This document shows, one piece after another, positions 1-9,257 of a stretch of 64,000 nucleotides of DNA. Position numbers and translations under genes: made by a program. How positions within the stretch are numbered: position 1 is the first letter of the stretch; each line of letters begins with the position of its first letter. A model generated the notes under the pieces. That model had not been told where the DNA came from, made no database searches, and worked only from the letters and a program-made list of their open reading frames with translations. The stretch comes from Falsiroseomonas frigidaquae (GTDB taxonomy: Bacteria > Pseudomonadota > Alphaproteobacteria > Acetobacterales > Acetobacteraceae). The DNA is taken from NCBI RefSeq assembly GCF_012163145.1, contig NZ_JAAVTX010000002.1:682001-746000 (forward strand), written 5' to 3'.

Positions 1-8
1 CGCCCGCT

Positions 9-1361
9 TCAGCCTGTTTCGATCCGCGTCGCTTCCTCCGTCACCCGTGGCCGCAATAGCGCATAGCCGAGCAGGATCAGCACGATCAGCCCGGCGGCCA
101 GGGCCGGCGCCCGCCAATCCGTGCTGACCAGCCGGTTCACCAGCAGCACGGCGCAGACCAGGGCGCCGGCGGCCGGCACCGGCCAGGGCACCTCGAAGCC
201 GCCCTTCGCCTCCCCCTTCCGGCGCTGCAGCACCAGCAGCGCCACATTCACCACGGTGAACACCGCCAGCAGCAGCAGCACGGTCGCGGAGGCCAGCTCG
301 CCGATATTGCCGGCCAGCACCAGCGCCACCAGCACCGGCAGCAGCGCCAGGATCGCCATATGCGGCGTGCGCCGCTTGGCATGCACGCGGGCCAGCGTCT
401 TCGGCAGCAGCCCCTGCCGCGCCATGCCGTACAACAGGCGGGAGGCGGTGACGTAGTTCAGCAGCGCGGTGTTCGCGACCGCGAAGATGGTGATGGCGAC
501 ATAGCCCCAGCCTGGCACCCAGGGCGCGGCGCGGGCCATCACCTCCGCCAGCGGGCCGGGCGCCTCGGCCAGTTCCCGCCACGGCACCACGGACACCGCG
601 GTGATGGCGACCGCGATGTACAGCACCGTCGCCGCCAGCATGGCGGTGACGATGCCGATCGGCAGGGTCCGGCGCGGGTCGCGCGCCTCCTCCGCCACGT
701 TGATCGTGTCCTCGAAGCCGATGAAGGCGAAGAAGGTCAGGATGGCGCCGGTCATCAGGAAGGAGATGCCGATGCCATCCGGGCTCGGCGTCTCCCACAG
801 GTCGACGCCGCCCCAGTAGGGAATGCCCACCGCGATCACCAGCAGCAGCCCCGCCGCCTCCACCGCCGTGCACAGGATGTTGACCCACATGCTTTCGCGG
901 ATGCCGCGCAGCACGATGCCGCAGACCAGCAGCAGGAAGCCGAGCGACAGCGCGATCGCCGGCACCCCCTCCAGCCCCGCCAGCCGCAGCAGGTTTTCCG
1001 CCACCACGCGGGATTGCGTGGCGACGGAGGTGAGGCCGGAGGCCATCACCGCCAGCCCCACCACCCAGGTCAGCAGCGGCCGGGCGAAGGCGCGCTGGGT
1101 GATATTGGCCGCCCCGCCCGCCTGCGGGTAGCGGCTGCCGAGTGAGGCATAGGACAGGCCGGTCAGCAGGGCGGCGACCATCGCCACCAGGAAGCCGAGC
1201 CAGACGGCATTGCCCAGATTGCCCGCCGCCCGCCCCACCAGGCCATAGATCCCGGCCCCCAGCATGCCGCCCAGCGTATAGGCGAAAAGCTGGAACGGCC
1301 CGATCGCCCGCGCCAGCGTCGGCTGGTCCTGCGTGGATGGGGCGGTGTTCGGTTCGGGCAT
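9..1361 (-). CDS. APC-family amino acid permease
   Basis: This is a 450-residue inner-membrane protein with about twelve hydrophobic segments spread over the whole length, the usual size for the amino acid-polyamine-organocation family. The N-terminal region carries the glycine-rich stretch GGMLGAGIYGLVGRAAG in the first membrane helix, where this family binds the substrate backbone. A conserved FFAFIGFEDTINVAEE segment lies near the middle. It probably imports an amino acid or amine by proton or cation symport; the substrate cannot be told from sequence. It is transcribed away from the tctCBA operon across a 141-bp gap. The product family is clear, the specificity is not. Confidence 0.88.
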   Translation of the reverse strand: MPEPNTAPSTQDQPTLARAIGPFQLFAYTLGGMLGAGIYGLVGRAAGNLGNAVWLGFLVAMVAALLTGLSYASLGSRYPQAGGAANITQRAFARPLLTWVVGLAVMASGLTSVATQSRVVAENLLRLAGLEGVPAIALSLGFLLLVCGIVLRGIRESMWVNILCTAVEAAGLLLVIAVGIPYWGGVDLWETPSPDGIGISFLMTGAILTFFAFIGFEDTINVAEEARDPRRTLPIGIVTAMLAATVLYIAVAITAVSVVPWRELAEAPGPLAEVMARAAPWVPGWGYVAITIFAVANTALLNYVTASRLLYGMARQGLLPKTLARVHAKRRTPHMAILALLPVLVALVLAGNIGELASATVLLLLAVFTVVNVALLVLQRRKGEAKGGFEVPWPVPAAGALVCAVLLVNRLVSTDWRAPALAAGLIVLILLGYALLRPRVTEEATRIETG

Positions 1362-1450
1362 CTGGCGGGCCTCCCTGCTCAGGCAGGACGCGTGACGAAT
1401 GGGAAAGGTTTCATGACCTCCGGCCCCGGCCGGCCACGCCGCCCTTCCGG

Positions 1451-1464
1451 AGCCGTCAACGGCT
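1451..1464. promoter_or_regulatory. Palindrome in divergent APC/tctC spacer
   Basis: AGCCGT and ACGGCT form a perfect 6-bp inverted repeat around CA, about 40 bp before the tctC start and about 90 bp before the permease start. It could be a regulator site. No clear -35/-10 pair accompanies it, so this is only a candidate. Confidence 0.25.
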
Positions 1465-1502
1465 GATTAAGGTATGCGGGAACCGTGTCCACCGGAGGAA
1501 AC

Positions 1503-2474
1503 ATGACAAGCCGCCGCACCCTGATCGCCGCGACCGCCGGCCTTGCCGCGGCCGGGCTCTCCAGCCGCTCCGCCGTGGCGCAGCAGCGCTTCGACAGCAT
1601 GTTCGTCTTCGTCCCCGCCGGCCCTGGTGGCGGCTGGGATGGGCTGGGCCGGGCGCTGGAGCAGGCCTCCCGCGCCGCCGGCCTGGTCGGCAGCTTCCAG
1701 TTCGAGAATGTCGGCGGTGCCGGCGGCATGGTCGGCCTGCCGCGCTTCATCAGCCAGCGCCGCGGCCGCCCCAATGCCCTGATGGTGGGCGGCGCCGTCA
1801 TGGTCGGCGCCGGCATCACCAACCGCACCCCGGTCAGCATCCGCGACGTGGTGCCGATCGCGCGCATGACCTCGGAGCCCGGCATCATCGTGGTGCCGGC
1901 CAGCAGCGAGTTCCAGAAGCTGTCGGACCTGACGGATGCGCTGAAGGCCAATCCGGGCGGCGTCGCGGTGGCGGGCGGCAGCGCCGGCGGCATCGACCAC
2001 ATCATCCTGGGCCTGATGCTGAAGTCACTCGGCCGCAATGCGCGGGAAGCCAGCTACGTGGCCTTCGCCGGCGGCGGCCCCGCCCAGGCGGCGATCCTCG
2101 GCGCGCAGGTCAAGGCCGGGATTTCCGGCGTCTCGGAATTCGCCGAGCAGGTGAAGGCCGGCCGCATGCGGGCGCTGGCCACCACCGGCGAGACGCGCAG
2201 CCTGGATGGCGTGCCGACGCTGAAGGAAAGCGGCATCGACATCGTGATGGGCAATTGGCGCGGCCTGTTCGGCGCCCCCGGCATCAATGCCACGCAGCGC
2301 CAGGCGCTGGTCGATTATGTCTCCGCGGTGCACGCCACGCCGGCCTGGCGCGAGATCGTGACCACCCGCGGCTGGGACGATGCCTTCCTGGTCGGGGATG
2401 CCTTCGCGCAGTTCCTGCTGCGCGACCACAACGAGACCGAGCAGGTGCTGCGCGACATCGGCCTGGCCAGCTGA
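1503..2474 (+). CDS. tctC: Bug-family periplasmic receptor (TctC-like)
   Basis: This 323-residue protein is the extracytoplasmic solute receptor of a tripartite tricarboxylate transporter. It begins with an arginine-containing export signal ([12 protein letters not shown], ending near AVAQQ). The Bug fold signature [11 protein letters not shown] follows, then ENVGGAGG. The ATG at 1503 is preferred over an in-frame GTG at 1485 because GGAGG sits about 5 bp upstream of it. TctB follows after 2 bp and TctA overlaps TctB, so this is a complete transporter operon. The ligand is probably a small carboxylate; the exact compound is not readable from sequence. Confidence 0.9.
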   Translation: MTSRRTLIAATAGLAAAGLSSRSAVAQQRFDSMFVFVPAGPGGGWDGLGRALEQASRAAGLVGSFQFENVGGAGGMVGLPRFISQRRGRPNALMVGGAVMVGAGITNRTPVSIRDVVPIARMTSEPGIIVVPASSEFQKLSDLTDALKANPGGVAVAGGSAGGIDHIILGLMLKSLGRNAREASYVAFAGGGPAQAAILGAQVKAGISGVSEFAEQVKAGRMRALATTGETRSLDGVPTLKESGIDIVMGNWRGLFGAPGINATQRQALVDYVSAVHATPAWREIVTTRGWDDAFLVGDAFAQFLLRDHNETEQVLRDIGLAS

Positions 2475-2476
2475 GC

Positions 2477-2995
2477 ATGAACCGACGCCAAGCCGGGACC
2501 GGACGCTCCGGCACCGGTCCCGACCTGGCCGCGGCGCTGTTCGTGCTTGCACTCGGCCTGCTGGCGCTCTGGCAGACCGCCGTCATCCCGGCCTCGCCGA
2601 TCTACGCGCAGGTCGGGCCGCAGCTCGTGCCCTACCTCGTCTCCGGCTTCCTGGTGCTGATCGGCGCCGGGCTGGTGGCGACGGCGCTGCGCGGCGGCTG
2701 GTCCGCGAACATCGAGGAACTGCGCGACGCCCCGCCGATCAACCCGCGCGCGCTCGGCCTGCTGCTGGCGGCACTGCTGGCCAACCTCGTGCTGATCGAG
2801 CCTTTCGGCTTCACCATCGCCGCCACCGCGCAATTCGTGCTGGTGGCGGCCGCCTTCGGGTCGCGCGCCCTGCTGCGCAACCTGGTCATCGCCTTCATCG
2901 TGTCGCTGTCCGCCTACGGGCTTTTCGTGAAGGGGCTCGGCGTGAACATCGGCGCGGGCATGGTGGAATCCCTGGTCTTCGGAGCCCCCTTCTGA
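2477..2995 (+). CDS. tctB: TctB small membrane subunit
   Basis: This 172-residue protein has four hydrophobic segments, the size and pattern of the TctB subunit of tripartite tricarboxylate transporters. The basic N-terminus is followed by a helix with [14 protein letters not shown]. Three more helices follow, with VVxGAPF-like ending VFGAPF. The ATG starts 2 bp after the receptor stop, and the TGA shares a base with the TctA ATG, which points to translational coupling. TctB is thought to help couple the receptor to the TctA channel. Sequence is weakly conserved in this family, so the call rests on topology and context. Confidence 0.85.
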   Translation: MNRRQAGTGRSGTGPDLAAALFVLALGLLALWQTAVIPASPIYAQVGPQLVPYLVSGFLVLIGAGLVATALRGGWSANIEELRDAPPINPRALGLLLAALLANLVLIEPFGFTIAATAQFVLVAAAFGSRALLRNLVIAFIVSLSAYGLFVKGLGVNIGAGMVESLVFGAPF

Positions 2996-4491
2996 TGGGG
3001 GCGATCGACGGGCTGATCCTTGGCTTCGGCCATGCGCTGACGCTGTCCAACCTGGGCTGGGCGCTGCTCGGCTGCTTCCTCGGCACCGCCATCGGCGTGC
3101 TGCCCGGCATCGGCCCGGCGCTGACCATCGCGCTGCTGCTGCCGATCACCTTCAGCGTCTCCGCTACCGGCGCCTTCATCCTGTTCTGCGGCATCTTCTA
3201 CGGCGCGATGTATGGCGGATCGACCACCTCCATCCTGCTGAACACGCCGGGCGAATCGGGGTCCATCATCACCGCCCTCGAAGGGGCGAAGATGGCGAAG
3301 AACGGCCGCGCCGGGCCGGCACTCGCCACCTCCGCCATCGGCAGCTTCATTGCCGGCACGGTGGGCACGCTGGGCATCGCCTTCATCGGGCCGATCGTCG
3401 TCGAATACGCGCTGATGCTCGGCCCGGCCGAGTACTTCATGCTGATGGTGCTGTGCTTCGTCACCGTCTCCGCCGTGCTCGGCGGATCAGCCCTGCGCGG
3501 GCTGGCCAGCCTCGGCTTCGGGCTGCTGCTGGGGCTGGTCGGCGTGGATCTGCAGACCGGCCAGCCGCGCCTGACCTTCGGCGTGCCGGAATTGCTGGAC
3601 GGCGTGAACGTGGTGCTGGTCGCCGTCGCGCTATTCGCGGTGGGGGAGACGCTGTACCTGGCCTGGCGCCATGTCGAAGGCCCGGTCGAGGTGCGCGATG
3701 TCGGGCGCATCATGATGACGCGCAGCGACTGGAAGCGGTCCTTCTGGCCCTGGGTGCGCGGCGCCGGGCTCGGCTTTCCCTTCGGCGTGATGCCGGCCGG
3801 CGGGTCCGAGATGCCGACCATGCTGAGCTACTTCCTGGAACGGAAGCTGGTGAAGCCTGAACACGCCGCGGAATTCGGCACGACCGGCGCCATCGAAGGC
3901 GTGGCCGGCCCCGAAGCCGCGAACAACGCCGCAGCCGCCGGCGTGCTGGTGCCGATGCTGACACTCGGCCTGCCGACCAGCGCCACCGCCGCCATCATGC
4001 TCTCCGCCTTCCAGTCCTACGGCATCCAGCCCGGGCCGCTGCTGTTCACCAGCCAGCCGGACCTGGTCTGGACCCTGATCGCCAGCCTGTTCATCGCCAA
4101 CGTCATGCTGGTGGTGCTGAACCTGCCCCTGGTCGGGCTGTGGGCGCGCATCCTGAAGATCCCGCCGCCGCAACTCTACGCCGGCATCCTGGTCTTCGCG
4201 ACCATCGGCACCTACGGCATCAGCAACTCCATCATCGACCTGATGCTGCTCTACGGCATCGGCATCATCGCCATGTTCATGCGCCGCTTCGACTTCCCGG
4301 TCGCACCCGTCGTCATCGGCATGATCCTCGGCCCGATGGCCGAACAGGCCATGCGCCAGGCCATGACCATCAGCCAAGGCGACTGGACCGTGTTCTTCAC
4401 CCGCCCCGTCAGCCTGATCCTGCTGCTGCTCGCCCTGACCGCCCTGCTCGGCCCCCACCTGTACACAGCCTGGCGCCGCCGGGGGGCGTGA
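2995..4491 (+). CDS. tctA: TctA large permease subunit
   Basis: This 498-residue protein is the transport channel of the TctCBA system, with about twelve membrane segments. The family signature [21 protein letters not shown] is visible near residue 30, followed by [18 protein letters not shown], both diagnostic of TctA. A second inverted-repeat half contains [15 protein letters not shown] and [13 protein letters not shown]. The start shares its A with the TctB stop codon. Together with the upstream receptor and TctB it makes a complete secondary carboxylate importer. A five-hairpin repeat element begins 24 bp after the stop. Confidence 0.95.
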   Translation: MGAIDGLILGFGHALTLSNLGWALLGCFLGTAIGVLPGIGPALTIALLLPITFSVSATGAFILFCGIFYGAMYGGSTTSILLNTPGESGSIITALEGAKMAKNGRAGPALATSAIGSFIAGTVGTLGIAFIGPIVVEYALMLGPAEYFMLMVLCFVTVSAVLGGSALRGLASLGFGLLLGLVGVDLQTGQPRLTFGVPELLDGVNVVLVAVALFAVGETLYLAWRHVEGPVEVRDVGRIMMTRSDWKRSFWPWVRGAGLGFPFGVMPAGGSEMPTMLSYFLERKLVKPEHAAEFGTTGAIEGVAGPEAANNAAAAGVLVPMLTLGLPTSATAAIMLSAFQSYGIQPGPLLFTSQPDLVWTLIASLFIANVMLVVLNLPLVGLWARILKIPPPQLYAGILVFATIGTYGISNSIIDLMLLYGIGIIAMFMRRFDFPVAPVVIGMILGPMAEQAMRQAMTISQGDWTVFFTRPVSLILLLLALTALLGPHLYTAWRRRGA

Positions 4492-4515
4492 GGCGGACGG
4501 GTTGCGCTGGTGATG

Positions 4516-4722
4516 GCAGGGGGACGCTGTCCCCCTGCACCCCCTGCCAGGGGCCTCGGGCCCCTGGACCGCGAGGACTTTAAGCGGAGAAGCGGAGGGG
4601 GCCGGCGGTACCGCTGCACAAGCGGTCGCTTCGGCCCCCTCCGCTTCTCCGCTTATGATTCATGGGTTCAAAGGGCCAAAGCCCTTTGCGGGAGGGTGCA
4701 GGGAGGGCAGCGCCCTCCCTGC
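4516..4722. repeat. Five-hairpin palindromic element, copy 1
   Basis: This 207-bp intergenic element has five successive hairpins. A is 4516-4538 (9-bp stem, loop CGCTG). B is 4547-4567 (9 bp, loop TCG). C is a 23-bp perfect stem, 4582-4604 with 4632-4654, plus a closing T-A pair. Its 27-nt loop holds a smaller hairpin (ACCGCT/AGCGGT). B' is 4669-4688 (8 bp, loop CAAA). A' is 4698-4722 (11 bp, loop AGC). The two halves also mirror each other, with TGCACCCC on the left and GGGTGCA on the right. It fills the gap between two convergent genes. Copy 2 is at 46154-46365 and keeps every stem although the stem sequences differ. Confidence 0.85.
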
Positions 4723-4748
4723 GAACAACCCGCACAGACCCTCGCCTC

Positions 4749-7193
4749 TCACCCCCCTGGCAGGGCGTAGGCGATGACGTGGTCGCCGGCGGTGGTGCCG
4801 AGGGAGCCGTGGCCGCCGGCGATGACCAGCAGGTATTGGCGGTTGTCGGTGCCGGTGTAGGTCATGGGGGTGGCTTGGCCGCCGGCGGGCAGGCGGTGTT
4901 CCCAGAGTTGTGCGCCGGTGGTGGCGTCGTAGCCGCGCACGTAGTTGTCGAGCGTGCCGGACATGAAGGCGACGCCGCCGCGGGTCAGGATCGGCCCGCC
5001 GAGGTCGGGCACGCCCATGCGGAAGGGCAGCGGCACGGGGGACAGGTCGCGCACGGTGCCGTTGCGGTGCTGCCAGGCGATCTGGCCGGTGGTGAGGTCC
5101 GCGCCGGCCACATAGCCCCAGGGCGGGCGCTGGCAGGGCAGGCCGATGGGCGACAGGAAGGGGTAGAGCTGGACGGCGTAGGGCGCGCCGAAATTCTCGT
5201 TCAGCGCGGGCAGGCTGCCTGGGGGGCGGTTCTCGCCCTGGACATACAGCGTGGTGGCATCCTCGCGCGGGACGAGGCGGGAGACGAAGGCGAGGTAGGC
5301 TGGCGTGGTGAAGGCGATCTGCCGTTCCGGGTCCACGGCAATGCCGCCCCAGTTGAAGACGCCGAAATTGCCCGGATAGACGATGGAGCCCTGCAGCGAG
5401 GGCGGCGTGTAGCGGCCCTCATATCGCAGCCGGCGCAGCTGGATGCGGCAGGCGAGCTGGTCGAACAGCGTGGCCCCCCACATGTCCCGCCCGCGCAGCA
5501 TCGGCGGGTCGAAGGACAGGGCGGAGACGGGCTGGGTGGGTGCGGTGGTGTCGCCCGGCGCGGCGCCCTGCGGGGCGGGCACCTCGCGGATCGGCAGGAT
5601 GGCTTCGCCGGTGCGGCGGTCCAGCACGTACAGCTCGCCCTGCTTGGTCGGCTGCACCAAGGCGGGCACGGTCTGGCCCTCCACCGTCAGGTCGATCAGC
5701 GTGGGCTGGGAGGGGACGTCGTAGTCCCACAGGTCGTGGTGCACGGTCTGGAAGGCCCAGCGCAGGCTGCCATCCGCTAGGTCCAGCGCCACCACGGCGG
5801 AGGAGAAGCGCTCCACCGCCGGGCTGCGGTTGCCGCCGAACTGGTCCGGCGGCTGGTTGCCCAGCGGCACATAGACCAGGCCGAGCGCGGCATCGACGCT
5901 GAGGATCGACCAGGCATTGGGGGAGTTGGGCGTGTAGGTGGCATCCGGCGCGATCGGCGCGGTGTTGTCCGGCGCGCCCGAATCCCAGTTCCACAGCAGC
6001 GCGCCGCTGCGCGCATCATAGCCGCGGATGACGCCCGATTGTTCGCTGGTGGAGACGTTGTCGAGTACCGTGCCGCCCACCACCAGCACGCCATTGGCGA
6101 CCACGGGCGGGGAGGTGGAGTAGTAGCCGCCCGGCCGGACGTTGGGCATGTTGGCCCAGAGGTTGATCTGCCCTGTGCCGTCGCCGAAGTTGCTGCACAC
6201 GGCGCCAGTCTCGGGATCGAGCGCGATGACGCGGCCATCGGCCGTCGGCATGTACAGCCGCGCCCCGCATTCCACCGTCGTCGCGCCCTCGGCCGCGACG
6301 GGCAGGCCGGGCACGGCTTCGCGGGCCGCCGCCACGCGGGCCGGGTCCAGCGGCGCGGGCGGCGCGGCACCGGACTCTGGCGCCGGCAGCCAGCCGAGGC
6401 CGCGGCAGGTCAGGTGCTGCAGGGCCAGGTCGTTCAGGATGGTGGGTTCGTAGCGCCAGATCTCGCCGCCCGTCGTCGCATCCAGCGCGATCACCGCCTG
6501 GTGCGGCGTGCAGAGGAACAGGCGGTTTTCGATCTTCAGCGGCGTGACCTGGAAGGTGGTCTCCTGCGGTTCCCCCGGCTGGCCGCGCATGTCGCCGGTG
6601 CGGTACTGCCAGGCCACCTCCAGCCGCGCCACATTGGCGGGCGTGATCTGGTCCAGTGGCGAGAAGCGCTGGGCCAGGCCGGTGCGGCCATAGGCGTGCC
6701 ATTCCCCATCCGGGATGCCCTGATCCGCCACTGCGAGGCGGCGGGTCGGCAGCGCACCCTCGATGGCATGGGGGTCGCGCAGCATGGCGATGGGCGCGGT
6801 GACGATGCTGGCCAGCACCGCCAGGCTCAGCACCGCGCCGCCGCCGCGCAGCGGGCTGGTGCCGAGCGGGCGGGTGATCCAGGGCGTCAGCAGCAGCAGC
6901 GCCAGCACCACCAGCAGGCCGCCGCGTGGCGCCAGCGCCCACCAGTCCAGCCCCGTCTCCCAGATCGCCCAGGCGAGCGTGACCGCCAGCAGCAGCCCAA
7001 AGACCAGCAGCGCCGCGTCGCGCCCGCGCCACAGCAGGATGCCGGAAGCCAGCATCGCCAGCCCTGCCAGCAGGTAGAACCAGGACCCACCGAGCAGCAC
7101 CAGCCAGGCGCCGCCCCCGGCCAGGCCCAGGCCGGACAGCAGAAGGAAGGCTGCCATCAGGCGCGGCAGCAGCATGGGGCGGGATTGGGGCAT
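4749..7193 (-). CDS. Membrane-bound PQQ-dependent glucose/quinate-type dehydrogenase
   Basis: This 814-residue protein oxidises a sugar or cyclitol on the periplasmic side and passes electrons to ubiquinone. The first 140 residues hold about five membrane helices, and the rest is the PQQ-binding eight-bladed propeller. Family features include GEWHAYGRTGLAQRFSPLDQ at the start of the propeller, WAFQTVHHDLWDYDVPSQP in the middle, and the C-terminal GGHGSLGTTAGDHVIAYALP. The length matches the glucose/quinate/shikimate dehydrogenase family (about 800). No PQQ biosynthesis genes are in the window. Glucose, quinate and shikimate are all possible substrates. Confidence 0.92.
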   Translation of the reverse strand: MPQSRPMLLPRLMAAFLLLSGLGLAGGGAWLVLLGGSWFYLLAGLAMLASGILLWRGRDAALLVFGLLLAVTLAWAIWETGLDWWALAPRGGLLVVLALLLLTPWITRPLGTSPLRGGGAVLSLAVLASIVTAPIAMLRDPHAIEGALPTRRLAVADQGIPDGEWHAYGRTGLAQRFSPLDQITPANVARLEVAWQYRTGDMRGQPGEPQETTFQVTPLKIENRLFLCTPHQAVIALDATTGGEIWRYEPTILNDLALQHLTCRGLGWLPAPESGAAPPAPLDPARVAAAREAVPGLPVAAEGATTVECGARLYMPTADGRVIALDPETGAVCSNFGDGTGQINLWANMPNVRPGGYYSTSPPVVANGVLVVGGTVLDNVSTSEQSGVIRGYDARSGALLWNWDSGAPDNTAPIAPDATYTPNSPNAWSILSVDAALGLVYVPLGNQPPDQFGGNRSPAVERFSSAVVALDLADGSLRWAFQTVHHDLWDYDVPSQPTLIDLTVEGQTVPALVQPTKQGELYVLDRRTGEAILPIREVPAPQGAAPGDTTAPTQPVSALSFDPPMLRGRDMWGATLFDQLACRIQLRRLRYEGRYTPPSLQGSIVYPGNFGVFNWGGIAVDPERQIAFTTPAYLAFVSRLVPREDATTLYVQGENRPPGSLPALNENFGAPYAVQLYPFLSPIGLPCQRPPWGYVAGADLTTGQIAWQHRNGTVRDLSPVPLPFRMGVPDLGGPILTRGGVAFMSGTLDNYVRGYDATTGAQLWEHRLPAGGQATPMTYTGTDNRQYLLVIAGGHGSLGTTAGDHVIAYALPGG

Positions 7194-7339
7194 CGCGGCG
7201 GCTCCGAACCGGTTGCGATGCCAACGTCACAGGCGGCGCAGGTTTCCCCGGCCCGGAGCCTGACCCATGAGATCGGCGGGTCGGTCGAGTGCGGCTTGCC
7301 CGCGCTGGCCGTCAGCCGTCGACCTTATCGGTCAGGCTC

Positions 7340-7969
7340 TCACCCCGGCTGCGGTTCACAGGCGGTGACGATCAGCGCGAGCAGGTCCTCCGCCACCTCC
7401 GTCCCGCGCGGCTCCGGGTGCCACAGGTCGCTGCGCGGCGCCTCCGCCCGTAGGATGCAGAAGCCATGCACGCCGGCCCAGGCCAGCGCCAGCCGGGCCC
7501 GCAGCGCGCGATCCCCGGCGTCCGGCGCAACGGCGTGCATGGCTGCGTCCAGCGGCTCACGCGACCGGCGGGAGGCCTCGGCCCAGGTCGGGTCCGTCGG
7601 GTCGATGAGGTCGGTGCGGAACATCAGGCGGAAATGCGCCGGGTTGTCCCGGGCGAAGGCCATGTAGCCGCGCCCGGTGGCGGCCAGGCGCTCGGCCGGG
7701 CTGGCATCGGCCGGCAGGGCAGCCAGCGCGGCCTCCATCGCGGCGCGCAGGCGCAGCGCCTTCTCCGTGGCGAAGGCGGTCATCAGGCCGCGCTTGTCGC
7801 CGAAATGCGGCGTGGCGGCGGAGTGGGAGACGCCGGCCCGGCGGGCGCATTCGCGGAGCGACACCGCTTCCGGCCCCACCTCCCGCACGATCTCCGCCAC
7901 CGCATCCAGCAGGGCGCGGCGGAGGTCGCCGTGATGGTGGCGGCCGCGGGTTTTCGGGGTGACCGACAT
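7340..7969 (-). CDS. TetR/AcrR-family transcriptional regulator
   Basis: This 209-residue protein has an N-terminal TetR helix-turn-helix (HHHGDLRRALLDAVAEIV, then SLRECARRAGVSHSAATPHF) and a C-terminal ligand domain of the WHG/TetR_C type. The open frame continues upstream, but the ATG at 7969 places the DNA-binding domain at residue 10, as is normal for the family. The region upstream of that ATG carries a strong inverted repeat shared with the divergent ABA4-like gene, so it probably represses itself and that gene. The inducer is unknown. Confidence 0.88.
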   Translation of the reverse strand: MSVTPKTRGRHHHGDLRRALLDAVAEIVREVGPEAVSLRECARRAGVSHSAATPHFGDKRGLMTAFATEKALRLRAAMEAALAALPADASPAERLAATGRGYMAFARDNPAHFRLMFRTDLIDPTDPTWAEASRRSREPLDAAMHAVAPDAGDRALRARLALAWAGVHGFCILRAEAPRSDLWHPEPRGTEVAEDLLALIVTACEPQPG

Positions 7970-7994
7970 GGCCCGACTCTGCCCCCGCGAATCG

Positions 7995-8044
7995 AACTTG
8001 ACAATGGTCAGATTGGGTTGCGAAAAACTGACCATTGGCAAGTT
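7995..8044. promoter_or_regulatory. Probable TetR operator between divergent genes
   Basis: Two 17-bp arms, AACTTGACAATGGTCAG at 7995-8011 and CTGACCATTGGCAAGTT at 8028-8044, are inverted with one mismatch around a 16-bp spacer. Each arm is itself nearly palindromic (TGAC..., ...GTCA or GGCA), so this looks like two dimer sites. It lies 26 bp upstream of the TetR start and 12 bp before the start of the divergent membrane-protein operon. The left arm contains TTGACA, which could be a -35 box, but no good -10 follows. Confidence 0.75.
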
Positions 8045-8056
8045 GAGGCGTGACAC

Positions 8057-8467
8057 ATGACGCTCGAGACCATCTTTTCCGCCGCCGGCATCCTGGCCAT
8101 GGCCGGCTGGCTCGCCCTTCTTGCGGCGCCGGGGCGGCGCTGGGCGAACTGGCTGCTGGCCGGGTTGGCAATCCCGGCGCTGCTGGCCGCGCTCTACACC
8201 CTGCTGCTGGCCTGGCATTGGGGCAGCGCGGAGGGCGGCTTCGGGTCGCTGGCGGAGGTCGCGGCGCTGTTCCGCGACCCGGGCCACCTGCTGGCGGGCT
8301 GGGTGCATTACCTGGCCTTCGACCTGTTCATCGGCGCCTGGATCTGCCGGCGCGGCACGGCGGAGGGGGTGAACCCCTGGCTGATCCGCCTCTGCCTGCC
8401 GCCCACCTTCCTGGCCGGGCCGGCGGGCCTGCTGCTGTTCCTCGGCCTGCGCCTGGTGCGGCGATGA
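8057..8467 (+). CDS. ABA4-like membrane protein (DUF4281)
   Basis: This 136-residue integral membrane protein has four hydrophobic segments. The signature GWVHYLAFDLFIGAWICR, followed by LPPTFLAGPAGLLLF, matches the ABA4-like family, whose plant members are needed for neoxanthin formation. Bacterial members have no firmly known role. Its stop overlaps the next start by ATGA, so the two membrane proteins are co-translated. It lies directly downstream of the TetR operator. A role in carotenoid or lipid metabolism is only inference; no carotenoid gene is in the window. Confidence 0.8.
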   Translation: MTLETIFSAAGILAMAGWLALLAAPGRRWANWLLAGLAIPALLAALYTLLLAWHWGSAEGGFGSLAEVAALFRDPGHLLAGWVHYLAFDLFIGAWICRRGTAEGVNPWLIRLCLPPTFLAGPAGLLLFLGLRLVRR

Positions 8468-9237
8468 GGGCGCTGATCGCGGAGCTGCACCGGCGCCAGA
8501 ACCTGCTCGCCTGGGCCGGATGGGTGGCGGTCGGCTGCCTGGCCTTCAGCCTGGCGGCGATGGCGGTGGATGGGCGGCAGATTTATGGCGTCTCCGTCTG
8601 GACCAAGCCGGCGAAATTCGCCGCCTCCTTCATCCCCTGGTTCTGGACCCTCGCCTGGGCCTGGGGCGTGCTGGCGCCGGCGGCGCGGCGCGGGGCGCTG
8701 GCCGGGCTGGTACTGTGGGGCACGCTGGGCGCGGCGGCCTTCGAGCAGGGCTGGATCACCTGGCGCGCCGCCGCCGGCCTGCCGAGCCATTTTGCGAGCG
8801 ACCCCTTCGGGCAGGTGATGTTCGCGCTGATGGGGCTGGGGGCGACGGTGCTGGTGGCGCTGGCGGCGCTGCTCGGGCTGCTGGTGCTGGTTCGCGGCGA
8901 TACGGTTCAGCCGCGCGGCTGGCGCCTGGCCGTGGGCCTCGGGCTGGTGGTGGCCGGGGTGCTGGGCGGCGTTACCGGCTATGCCATTGCCGGCACCGGC
9001 AGCCCGCTGGTCGGCGGCAGCGGTACGCCCGGCTTCCCGCCCTTCTACTGGTCGCGCGATGGCGGCGATCTGCGCGTGGCGCATTTCCTTGCCGTCCACG
9101 CCATGCAGGCGGTGCCGGGCTTCTGGCTGCTGACCCGCGCGACGAGCTGGCCGGTTGCGGCCGTGACGGCAGCCTGGGCGGCATTTGCCGTGGCAGCCTT
9201 GCGGCTGGCGCAGGCGGGCATGCCGCTGTCGCCGTAA
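8464..9237 (+). CDS. Seven-helix membrane protein, function unknown
   Basis: This 257-residue protein has about seven hydrophobic segments. I do not recognise a characterised family. Visible features are VSVWTKPAKFAASF near residue 45, a GVTGYAIAGTG segment and a loop FYWSRDGGDLRVAHFLAVHAMQ with conserved-looking histidines that might bind a cofactor. It is coupled by a 4-bp overlap to the ABA4-like gene and is probably under the same TetR control. The next gene starts 20 bp later and may belong to the same transcript. Confidence 0.65.
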   Translation: MRALIAELHRRQNLLAWAGWVAVGCLAFSLAAMAVDGRQIYGVSVWTKPAKFAASFIPWFWTLAWAWGVLAPAARRGALAGLVLWGTLGAAAFEQGWITWRAAAGLPSHFASDPFGQVMFALMGLGATVLVALAALLGLLVLVRGDTVQPRGWRLAVGLGLVVAGVLGGVTGYAIAGTGSPLVGGSGTPGFPPFYWSRDGGDLRVAHFLAVHAMQAVPGFWLLTRATSWPVAAVTAAWAAFAVAALRLAQAGMPLSP

Positions 9238-9257
9238 CGGCGCCATCATCCGGCGGC

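Noticed and set aside
4510-4770. An 86-codon frame through hairpin element copy 1
   Set aside because: It is open only because of GC bias in the element. It has no domain, and it ends inside the convergent PQQ dehydrogenase gene.
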